Below are positions 1-4,614 of a DNA stretch of 5,464 nucleotides, one piece after another. Position 1 is the stretch's first letter. Each line of letters starts with the position of its first letter. Both the position numbers and the translations under genes were made by a program. Origin of the DNA: PXRE01 sp964435625 (GTDB taxonomy: Archaea; Halobacteriota; Halobacteria; Halobacteriales; PXRE01); assembly GCA_964435625.1 (NCBI GenBank), contig CAYTAG010000229.1, positions 1-5,464 of the forward strand, in the 5' to 3' direction. The notes under the pieces were generated by a model. That model saw nothing but the letters and a program-made list of their open reading frames with translations, was not told where the DNA came from and ran no database searches.

Positions 1-154
1 GGACGCCGTGGACTTCCTGGCCGCCGCGGCCGGGGACGGCGCCGGCGACGACGTTCGTCCCGTACTCGATCATCTGCTCGGCGTGGAACTTCCCCTCCCC
101 GCCGGTGATGCCCTGTACGATCACGCGGGTGGAGTCGTCGACGAAGATGCTCAC
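1..154 (-). CDS. sucD: Succinyl-CoA synthetase (ADP-forming) alpha subunit, N-terminal part, cut by window edge
   Basis: Only the first 51 codons are present; the gene runs off the left edge. The protein begins MSIFVDDSTRVIVQGITGGE and continues with a YGTNVVAGAVPG stretch. This is the CoA-binding Rossmann-like N-terminus of the succinyl-CoA synthetase alpha subunit, with the glycine-rich GITGGEG loop at about residues 15-21. In this family the alpha subunit binds CoA and carries the histidine that is phosphorylated during succinyl-CoA + ADP + Pi = succinate + ATP + CoA; that His lies outside the window. I chose the GTG at 154 because homology starts there and haloarchaeal SucD typically begins with MS followed by a hydrophobic residue and FVDD. 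An in-frame GTG three codons upstream is a less likely alternative. The gene lies downstream of sucC on the same strand, separated by an unusually long, structured 130-nt spacer. Identity is near certain; the start is fairly secure. Confidence 0.95.
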   Translation of the reverse strand, partial: MSIFVDDSTRVIVQGITGGEGKFHAEQMIEYGTNVVAGAVPGRGGQEVHGV

Positions 155-288
155 GCGAACCACCCCGTGGTGAGCGTGAGGTCGTTAGTCCCGCGAGCGA
201 GGCGAGCGGGACGTCGTCGGAGCAAAGCTCCGACGGTAGTCGCAGCCAAACGAGCGAAGCGAGTGACGGATCGTCTAACGGAACTCAT
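151..288 (-). CDS. Possible 45-aa small ORF bridging sucC and sucD
   Basis: This reading frame starts with an ATG that overlaps the sucC stop (ATGA, 288-285) and ends with a TGA that overlaps the sucD GTG start (GTGA, 154-151). It is preceded at 5 nt spacing by a perfect AGGAGGTG. The product begins MSSVRRSVTRFARLAATT and ends LTLTTGWFA. It holds nine arginines and one acidic residue, which is very unlike the acidic proteins around it, and it resembles no family I know. Most of it is read through the hairpins and repeats of the spacer, so it is probably not an evolved protein. Its translation could instead carry ribosomes from the strong Shine-Dalgarno to the sucD start by termination-reinitiation. 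A chance open frame is possible in such GC-rich DNA; the exact overlaps at both ends are what make it worth listing. Confidence 0.3.
   Translation of the reverse strand: MSSVRRSVTRFARLAATTVGALLRRRPARLARGTNDLTLTTGWFA
160..166 (-). promoter_or_regulatory. Weak Shine-Dalgarno-like sequence before sucD
   Basis: On the minus strand GGGGTGG lies 5 nt upstream of the sucD GTG start. It differs from the ideal GGAGGTG but stays partly pairable with the archaeal 16S 3' end through a G:U pair. It supports the GTG at 154 as an initiation site, but it is clearly weaker than the AGGAGGTG found at the end of sucC. Confidence 0.4.
188..212. repeat. Hairpin GTCCCGC/GCGGGAC in the sucC-sucD spacer
   Basis: GTCCCGC (188-194) and GCGGGAC (206-212) are perfect inverted copies around an 11-nt loop. 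In transcripts from the minus strand this would form a GC-rich stem just upstream of the sucD start region. It lacks a following T-tract on the minus strand, so it does not look like a terminator. Confidence 0.55.
215..235. repeat. Strong 9-bp stem, 3-nt loop hairpin in the sucC-sucD spacer
   Basis: CGTCGGAGC (215-223) and GCTCCGACG (227-235) pair perfectly around the loop AAA. Outside it one G:T pair could extend it. It is the strongest local inverted repeat in the spacer and would be very stable in RNA. Possible roles are an mRNA-processing or stability element between the two subunit genes, or simply part of a dispersed repeat; the sequence does not decide. Confidence 0.65.
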
Positions 289-1436
289 GCTTGCACCTCC
301 TGGGCGTACTCGACGGCACGCTGTACCGCGTCCTCCAGGGTCTCCTCGACGGTCACCAGGTCCTCGTCGAGAATCTCCATGCCCTCCTGCCAGTTGGTGC
401 CCGCCAGGCGGACGACCACGGGCTTGGGAATCTCGTCGAACTCACCGAGGGCGGCGTTGATGCCGCGGGCCACCTCGTCGCCGCGGGTGATGCCGCCGAA
501 GATGTTGAACACGACGGAGTCGACGTTCTCGTCGGAGAACACCATGTCCAGGGCGTTGGCGATGCGCTCGGCCTTCGCCCCGCCGCCGACGTCAAGGAAG
601 TTCGCAGGGGTACCGCCGTAGTGGTCGACCAGGTCCAGCGTGGTCATCACGAGACCGGCGCCGTTGCCGATGATGCCGACGTTGCCGTCCAGGCGGACGT
701 AGTCGAAGTCGTACTCGTCGGCCTTCCGTTCGAGTTCGTCCTCGTCGAACTCCCCTTCCTCGCCCATCTCCGCGAGGTCGGGCTGGCGGAACAGGGCGTC
801 CTCGTCGACGTTGAACACGGCGTCGGCGGCGATCACGTCGTCGTCGGCAGTGATCATTAGCGGGTTGATCTCGGCGTCGGCGCCGTCCTTCTCGTCCCAG
901 AGCTGGTAGAGGGTGGTGAGGACGGAGGCGACGTCGTTGGCGACCGCGCGGTCGACGCCCGCCTCGTAGACGGCCCGCCGGGCCTGGTAGGGGTGCAGGC
1001 CGAACGCGGGGTCGACGTGCTCGCGCGCGATGGCGTCGGGGTCCTCCTCGGCCACCTGCTCGATGTCGACGCCCCCGCGGGTCGAGACCATGGCCACGGG
1101 CTTGCCCTCCCCCCGGTCCATGGTGACGCCGACGTACAGCTCGTTGGTGAAGTCCACCGCCGCCTCCACGAGGACGCGGTCGACGTGGTAGCCCTTGAGG
1201 TCCATGCCGAGGATCGACTCGGCGGCCTCGCGGACCTCCCCCTCGTCGCCCGCGAGTTCGATCCCGCCGGCTTTCCCCCGGCCACCGACCTGCACCTGGG
1301 CCTTGACGGCCACGGGATAGCCGACCTCCCCGGCCGCCGACGCGGCCTCCTCGACGCTGGCGGCCAGTTTCGACCGCGGCGTCGGGATGCCGGCGTCCGC
1401 GAAGACCTGCTTCGCCTGGTACTCGTGCAGCTTCAT
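285..1436 (-). CDS. sucC: Succinyl-CoA synthetase (ADP-forming) beta subunit
   Basis: This 383-residue protein has the usual length of the family (about 380-390). With SucD it interconverts succinyl-CoA and succinate in the cytoplasmic TCA cycle, coupled to ATP formation. The N-terminal ATP-grasp domain starts with MKLHEYQAKQVFADAGIPTP. It contains the nucleotide-binding loop GGRGKAGG at residues 51-58, and AEINPL at 188-193, whose Glu and Asn, with Asp205, fit the metal-binding positions. The C-terminal ligase domain shows GNVGIIGNGAGL (251-262), the FLDVGGGA turn (280-287), NIFGGITRGD (311-320) and VRLAGTNWQEG (342-352). All key motifs are intact. An acidic insert-like stretch at about 222-245 fits a halophilic protein. 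The ATG start matches the conserved family N-terminus and has no Shine-Dalgarno, so a short or absent leader is likely. The stop overlaps an ATG, and sucD follows after a 130-nt spacer. Confidence 0.98.
   Translation of the reverse strand: MKLHEYQAKQVFADAGIPTPRSKLAASVEEAASAAGEVGYPVAVKAQVQVGGRGKAGGIELAGDEGEVREAAESILGMDLKGYHVDRVLVEAAVDFTNELYVGVTMDRGEGKPVAMVSTRGGVDIEQVAEEDPDAIAREHVDPAFGLHPYQARRAVYEAGVDRAVANDVASVLTTLYQLWDEKDGADAEINPLMITADDDVIAADAVFNVDEDALFRQPDLAEMGEEGEFDEDELERKADEYDFDYVRLDGNVGIIGNGAGLVMTTLDLVDHYGGTPANFLDVGGGAKAERIANALDMVFSDENVDSVVFNIFGGITRGDEVARGINAALGEFDEIPKPVVVRLAGTNWQEGMEILDEDLVTVEETLEDAVQRAVEYAQEVQA
294..301 (-). promoter_or_regulatory. Perfect Shine-Dalgarno AGGAGGTG inside the end of sucC
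   Basis: On the minus strand AGGAGGTG sits 5 nt upstream of the ATG that overlaps the sucC stop codon. It matches eight bases of the sequence complementary to the archaeal 16S rRNA 3' end. It encodes part of the SucC C-terminus (QEVQA), so coding constraint could also explain it. Its position suggests the original sucD initiation site was the ATGA overlap. Confidence 0.55.
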
Positions 1437-1469
1437 TTTGGCTCGTCCGCTACTTTTCCCGACCGCGAG

Positions 1470-1475
1470 TTAGTA
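1470..1475 (-). promoter_or_regulatory. Weak TATA-like box candidate for sucC
   Basis: TACTAA on the minus strand is centred about 36 nt upstream of the sucC ATG, which would place transcription start roughly 10 nt before the gene. It lies in the only AT-richer patch of the gap 1437-1586. It is a poor match to haloarchaeal TATA boxes, and a second patch (AAAAGTA, 1451-1457) is too close to the ATG to serve easily. The rest of the gap shows no gene. Confidence 0.3.
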
Positions 1476-1586
1476 GTGTCGAAACGCCGGAGGAGACGGG
1501 GCGGTGCAGACTGGCGGCGACGACGTGGCGGCGGGGCGTCGAGGTGACACCGGCCGCCCGGGTCGAGGTGGCGACGCGGTGAACGG

Positions 1587-2264
1587 TCACGTCCGGCCCT
1601 GGACGCCCTCCAGCACGTCCGGCCGGTCGGCGATCACGCCGTCGACGCCGGCGTCCGCCAGCCGCGCCGCGGTCGCGCCTTCGGCGACGGTCCAGGCGTG
1701 GACCGACAGCCCGGCGACGTGGAACCGCTGGACGACGTCGGGGGTGCAACACTCGTGGTGCGGGTGGACGGCGGCACAGTCGAGGTCCTGTGCCCGCCGG
1801 AGGTTCGACCGCGGATCTCGTCGGAACAGTAGCGCCCGGGGCACCGCCGGGTCCGCCTCGCGGGCCGCCGCCAGCGCCCCGGGGTCGAACGAGGAGACGA
1901 CGGCGTCGTTGGCCGCCGCCGCGGCGACCGCCAGGGCGTCGGCCGCCAGGTCGGCCTCCTTGAGTTCGACGTTGATCCCCACGTCCGGCGGCACGGCCTC
2001 GAACACCTCCGCCAGCGTCGGGATCGGCTCGCCGGAGTCGAGGACGTCGAGGTCACGGAGCTCCGAGAGGCTGTGGTCGGCCACGCGCCCGCTCCCGTCG
2101 GTCACCCGGTCGACGGTCTCGTCGTGGACGACCACGAGTTCGCCGGAGCCACACCGGCGGACGTCCACCTCCACGAGGTCGGCGACGTCCGCGGCCGCCT
2201 GGACGGCGAACAGGGTGTTCTCGGGGAACGTCAGGGCGAACCCGCGGTGAGCGATGAGCCGCAC
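1587..2264 (-). CDS. Glycerophosphodiester phosphodiesterase (GDPD family)
   Basis: This 225-residue enzyme hydrolyses glycerophosphodiesters to glycerol phosphate plus an alcohol, using a TIM-barrel fold and a divalent metal. Numbered from the GTG start, the family signature is complete: H6-R7-G8, then PENT (14-17), the metal ligands E32 and D34 in VEVDV, and the catalytic HD pair (47-48) in VVVHDET. PTL (82-84), the VELK motif with E100 and K102, and the C-terminal AWTV and GVDGVIADRPD follow. There is no signal peptide or membrane segment, so it is probably cytoplasmic. I chose the GTG at 2264 because homology begins with RLIAHRG immediately after it and a TATA-like box lies 27 nt upstream. 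A longer frame from an ATG at 2315 would start upstream of that box. It lies between the propeller gene and sucC on the same strand, with separate spacing. Substrate is unknown: archaeal lipids are glycerol-1-phosphate ethers, so it may salvage headgroups or imported diesters. Confidence 0.92.
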   Translation of the reverse strand: MRLIAHRGFALTFPENTLFAVQAAADVADLVEVDVRRCGSGELVVVHDETVDRVTDGSGRVADHSLSELRDLDVLDSGEPIPTLAEVFEAVPPDVGINVELKEADLAADALAVAAAAANDAVVSSFDPGALAAAREADPAVPRALLFRRDPRSNLRRAQDLDCAAVHPHHECCTPDVVQRFHVAGLSVHAWTVAEGATAARLADAGVDGVIADRPDVLEGVQGRT

Positions 2265-2288
2265 GTGGGTCCCTTGGTCCCCGCGGGC

Positions 2289-2293
2289 AAAAA
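2289..2293 (-). promoter_or_regulatory. TATA-like promoter box for the glycerophosphodiesterase gene
   Basis: CTTTTTG on the minus strand is the only AT-rich run in this gap. Its centre is 27 nt from the GTG at 2264, the spacing expected for a leaderless haloarchaeal transcript. No Shine-Dalgarno precedes the GTG, which agrees with that. Confidence 0.5.
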
Positions 2294-2351
2294 GTCCGGG
2301 GCGTCCCGGCGACATCGTGTTTCGTTAGCGTGACGTCGTCGCGGATGGGAT

Positions 2352-2368
2352 ACCGCTGCCCTGGCGGT
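2352..2368 (-). terminator. Short hairpin directly after the propeller gene stop
   Basis: ACCGC (2352-2356) and GCGGT (2364-2368) form a 5-bp stem, extendable by G:T pairs, 1 nt beyond the TAG stop on the minus strand. There is no T-tract after it, so a terminator role is only a guess; it may be a chance GC hairpin. Confidence 0.2.
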
Positions 2369-2369
2369 G

Positions 2370-3689
2370 CTACTGCGGCTCCTGGAGGGCCATCACGCGC
2401 CCGCCGTCCGGCAGGGCGCTCCCGACGAACACCAGACCGCTGGCCACCGCGGGCGGCCCCAGCACCGACCCGCCGGTTTCGAACGACCAGTGTTGGTCCC
2501 CGGATTCGGGGTCGAACGCCCAGACGCTATCGTCGATCCTGGTCGCGGACGCGGTCACGTACAGCGTTCCGCCGACGACCGACGCGCCGCCGGGGCGACC
2601 CTGTGACTCCCGGGCGACTTCCCAGTCTGACTCCCCGGTCGCGCGGTCGAGTCGGTGGACCTGCCCGCCGAGTTGCTCGGAGACGTACACCGCATCGTCG
2701 GTCACGGCCGGGCAGTGCCGGACGCCCGATCCGGTCGTCGTCGTCCACTGCGTTTCGCCCGTCGCGCCGTCGAGCGCCGCGACGATCCCCTCGCCCGAGT
2801 CGGCGCCCCCGGCGACGTACACGCGGCCGTCCGCGAGCGCGGGCGTGGACCGGATTCGCGTCTCGAAGGGTTGCTCCCAGGCGACCGAGCCATCCGCCGG
2901 GTCGAGCGCGTGGACGCCGACGAACGGGTCGGTGACGTACACGTACTCGCCGACCGCCGGGGCCGACTCGGTGCCGCCGGCCTCGTCGGCCAACGTGGTC
3001 CGCCAGCGTTCGGTCCCGTCGGCGGCGTCAATGGCGTGCAGCGTCAGTGATGCTTCCGCGACGACGTAGACGGTCCCGTCCTGCACCGTCGCGGACTTCG
3101 GGCGGTGCGGGAGCGTCGTCTCCCAGACCGAGTCCCCCGATTCTGCGTCGATGGCGTACAGCGTGTGCGCGTCGGTCCCGACGTAGACCGTCCCCTCGTG
3201 GACGGCCGGGACGGCACGGACGGCGCCGTCGGCGTCGAACCGCCATTGCTCGGTGCCCGTGGCCCCGTCGACCGCGACGAGGAATCCGGATTCGGTCCCG
3301 GCGAAGACGGTCCCCTCGACCACGGCGCAGCCGTAGGCCGTGTCGTTCGTGGGAAGTTTCCACCGGGACTCGACGGCCGCCGTCGGGCCGGTGCCGTCGG
3401 GGACCCATCCACGGTTGGCCGCGTCGTACTGGTACGTCGGCCACGGGTCGTCGACGGACACGTTCGCCGGGGCGTCGGGATTCCCCGGGGTGGGCGTCCC
3501 GCCGGACGGAGCGGCGGGTTCGTCGCTGCCGGTCAGGAAGTACCACAGCGCGGCGAGGACGGCGGCGATTCCGACGACGAGCGCGCGACGGCGGGTGGTA
3601 CCCTCGTCCTGGCTGAAGTCACGGTCGTTAGCCTGGTGACGGCGGGTATCGTTCTCATCCGGACGACGACGGGATTCGTCACCGCTCAT
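2370..3689 (-). CDS. Membrane-anchored PQQ-type eight-bladed beta-propeller protein
   Basis: This 439-residue protein resembles the BamB/PQQ-like propeller proteins common in haloarchaea. A charged, polar N-terminus (1-35) is followed by one hydrophobic segment (36-52), then a Pro/Gly/Thr-rich linker (55-77) and the propeller. Docking tryptophans recur about every 40 residues (W110, W149, W189, W229, W271, W315, W356, W401), seven of them within L/I/V-D-x-x-(T/S/D)-G-x-x-x-W, giving eight blades. The motif WPTYQYDAANRGW at 83-95 is typical of the start of these haloarchaeal propellers. RRRAL directly before the hydrophobic segment resembles a Tat signal, but there is no lipobox cysteine and no clear cleavage site, so an uncleaved anchor with the propeller outside the cell is likely. 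C121 and C326 are the only cysteines. Whether it binds PQQ or is a structural scaffold cannot be told; no dehydrogenase partner is nearby. The ATG has a TATA box 28 nt upstream. Confidence 0.88.
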   Translation of the reverse strand: MSGDESRRRPDENDTRRHQANDRDFSQDEGTTRRRALVVGIAAVLAALWYFLTGSDEPAAPSGGTPTPGNPDAPANVSVDDPWPTYQYDAANRGWVPDGTGPTAAVESRWKLPTNDTAYGCAVVEGTVFAGTESGFLVAVDGATGTEQWRFDADGAVRAVPAVHEGTVYVGTDAHTLYAIDAESGDSVWETTLPHRPKSATVQDGTVYVVAEASLTLHAIDAADGTERWRTTLADEAGGTESAPAVGEYVYVTDPFVGVHALDPADGSVAWEQPFETRIRSTPALADGRVYVAGGADSGEGIVAALDGATGETQWTTTTGSGVRHCPAVTDDAVYVSEQLGGQVHRLDRATGESDWEVARESQGRPGGASVVGGTLYVTASATRIDDSVWAFDPESGDQHWSFETGGSVLGPPAVASGLVFVGSALPDGGRVMALQEPQ

Positions 3690-3713
3690 GATACTGCAGG
3701 GAACGTCGGCACG

Positions 3714-3720
3714 TAAATAT
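3714..3720 (-). promoter_or_regulatory. TATA box for the propeller gene
   Basis: ATATTTA on the minus strand is centred about 28 nt upstream of the ATG at 3689, with no Shine-Dalgarno between. This predicts a leaderless or nearly leaderless transcript and supports the chosen start. It is the best TATA match in the window. Confidence 0.65.
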
Positions 3721-3739
3721 CAATCGACCGGTACGAGTC

Positions 3740-3756
3740 GACGCCCACGGGGCGTC
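3740..3756. promoter_or_regulatory. Perfect palindrome in divergent promoter region, possible operator
   Basis: GACGCCC (3740-3746) and GGGCGTC (3750-3756) are exact inverted copies around ACG. The site lies roughly midway between the TATA boxes of the two divergent genes, about 20 bp upstream of the minus-strand box and 30 bp upstream of the plus-strand box. A dimeric regulator could bind here and affect both genes. A chance GC-rich palindrome is the alternative. Confidence 0.35.
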
Positions 3757-3763
3757 TCCGTCA

Positions 3764-3785
3764 GTGGGCCTGCCACGCTGCCCAC
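3764..3785. promoter_or_regulatory. Inverted repeat GTGGGC/GCCCAC abutting the SDR promoter
   Basis: GTGGGC (3764-3769) and GCCCAC (3780-3785) are exact inverted copies separated by 10 bp, so their centres are about 16 bp apart. The right arm ends immediately before the TATA box of the dehydrogenase gene, covering the position of the BRE element that TFB binds. Binding of a regulator here would be expected to affect initiation. No known operator consensus is recognised. Confidence 0.3.
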
Positions 3786-3786
3786 C

Positions 3787-3791
3787 TTTAT
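3787..3791 (+). promoter_or_regulatory. TATA box for the short-chain dehydrogenase gene
   Basis: CTTTATC on the plus strand is centred 27 nt upstream of the ATG at 3816. No Shine-Dalgarno lies before that ATG, so a leaderless mRNA beginning at or next to the start codon is expected. Confidence 0.6.
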
Positions 3792-3815
3792 CGGCGCGGC
3801 GGCCGAACGACGACC

Positions 3816-4529
3816 ATGCCCACCGACGCAGCCTTCGACTTCGACGGGAGCGTGGCGCTGGTGACCGGCGCCTCCGGGGCGCTCGGCAGCGCCGTCGTGG
3901 AGTACCTCCGGGACGCCGGCGCGACGGTCGCGGCGACCGACCTCGTGGCGCCGGACGACGAGGACGCCCTGCTCGATCCTGGAACGGCCGACTTCTACGA
4001 GGCGGACTTCACCGACGAGGACGACGTCAGCGAGACCGTCGAGGCCGTCGTCGTCGAGAACGGCCTACTCGAACACCTCTGTAACGTCGCCGGCACCTGG
4101 CGCGGGGGCTCGCCCATCGACGAGACCGACGCCGACGCCTTCGACTTCCTGTTCGACGTGAACCTGAAGACGACGTTCCTGGCCTGCAAGCACGCCATCC
4201 CGCACCTCCGGGAGACCGGAGGCGCCATCGTCTCGGTGAGCGCCCGCGCATCCCTGGAGGGAGGCGAGGGCGACGGCCCCTACCGCGCCGCGAAGGCGGG
4301 CGTGCGCATCCTGACCGAAACCGTCGCCGCGGAGAACCGCGGGACCGTCCGAGCGAACGCGGTCATGCCCAGCGTCATCGACACGCCGGCCAACCGCGAG
4401 ATGATGTCCGACGCCGACCACGACGAGTGGGTCGACCCCGAGGAGATCGCCGCGGTGATGGCCTTCCTGCTGTCGGACGCCGCCGCACCCACCAGCGGCG
4501 CCGCCGTCCCGGTCTACGGCGAGGCGTAG
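3816..4529 (+). CDS. SDR family NAD(P)-dependent oxidoreductase
   Basis: This 237-residue protein has the length and layout of a classical short-chain dehydrogenase/reductase. The Rossmann fold begins VALVTGASGALG (13-24), a variant of TGxxxGxG in which the middle glycine is Ala22. Asp42 ends the second strand, which in this family favours NAD(H) over NADP(H). CNVAG (89-93) stands for the usual NNAG, N116 lies in DVNLKTTF, and the active site has Y156 and K160 in YRAAK. S142 is the best catalytic serine but sits 14 rather than the usual 13 residues before the tyrosine. VMPSVIDTPANR (187-198) replaces the PG-x-x-x-T substrate-loop motif, and the C-terminus ends TSGAAVPVYG. Substrate cannot be predicted. 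The gene is divergent from the propeller gene and followed after 85 nt by an unknown gene on the same strand. The ATG is supported by a TATA box at 27 nt. Confidence 0.92.
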   Translation: MPTDAAFDFDGSVALVTGASGALGSAVVEYLRDAGATVAATDLVAPDDEDALLDPGTADFYEADFTDEDDVSETVEAVVVENGLLEHLCNVAGTWRGGSPIDETDADAFDFLFDVNLKTTFLACKHAIPHLRETGGAIVSVSARASLEGGEGDGPYRAAKAGVRILTETVAAENRGTVRANAVMPSVIDTPANREMMSDADHDEWVDPEEIAAVMAFLLSDAAAPTSGAAVPVYGEA

Positions 4530-4551
4530 CGCGTTCACCGCAGACGGGGCG

Positions 4552-4559
4552 TAAATAAA
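4552..4559 (+). promoter_or_regulatory. TATA box candidate 1 for the unknown gene at 4615
   Basis: TAAATAAA is a good TATA-like match just after the dehydrogenase stop. It would place the transcription start near 4580 and give a leader of about 35 nt, with no Shine-Dalgarno in it. It competes with the closer candidate at 4583-4588. Confidence 0.45.
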
Positions 4560-4562
4560 CCT

Positions 4563-4578
4563 GTCGGCCGGTCGGCCG
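4563..4578. repeat. Tandem repeat of GTCGGCCG in the promoter region
   Basis: Two perfect adjacent copies of GTCGGCCG lie between the two TATA candidates of the following gene. Each contains the palindrome CGGCCG. The position would suit a regulator site, but short GC-rich repeats of this kind can arise by chance. Confidence 0.45.
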
Positions 4579-4582
4579 GCGG

Positions 4583-4588
4583 TTTGAA
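4583..4588 (+). promoter_or_regulatory. TATA box candidate 2 for the unknown gene at 4615
   Basis: TTTGAA is a weaker match, but its centre lies about 30 nt before the ATG at 4615, consistent with the leaderless pattern of the other genes in this window. Confidence 0.35.
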
Positions 4589-4614
4589 GTGTCGCGGCGC
4601 CGAGCGATTCCCGC

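Larger units (their letters stand above)
183..280. repeat. Structured spacer element with inverted ends between sucC and sucD
   Basis: CGTTAG at 183-188 and CTAACG at 275-280 are exact inverted copies that bound a 98-bp block. Inside are two hairpins (188-212 and 215-235) and two near-identical copies of a CGAGCGA-type 15-mer (194-208 and 251-265, 13 of 15 matching). Motifs of this style are familiar as dispersed intergenic repeats in haloarchaeal genomes, but I cannot confirm copy number from this window. I see no target-site duplication around it. It could be a small non-autonomous repeat or a locally evolved stem-loop region. Confidence 0.45.

Noticed and set aside
188..235. Transcription terminator between sucC and sucD
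   Set aside because: There is no T-rich tract after the stems on the minus strand, and ending transcription here would cut off the partner subunit.
183..280. CRISPR-like repeats
   Set aside because: Only two imperfect 15-mers are present, with no regular repeat-spacer pattern.
155..284. tRNA or other known structured RNA in the sucC-sucD spacer
   Set aside because: The hairpins do not form a cloverleaf and there is no T-loop or acceptor-like pairing; no riboswitch family is recognised.
993..1547. Plus-strand open frame of 184 codons antisense to sucC
   Set aside because: It is antisense to intact, conserved SucC motifs and has no promoter or domain support.
1450..1752. Minus-strand open frame of 100 codons spanning the gap before sucC
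   Set aside because: About half lies in the wrong frame of the glycerophosphodiesterase, and the rest is Arg-rich with no similarity; it has no start signal.
1504..2250. Plus-strand open frame of 248 codons antisense to the glycerophosphodiesterase
   Set aside because: Its translation is low-complexity Ser/Arg/Thr, a shadow of the complete GDPD signature on the other strand.
3105..3716. Plus-strand open frame of 203 codons antisense to the propeller gene
   Set aside because: The minus-strand frame has eight regular propeller repeats; the opposite frame shows no recognisable domain.
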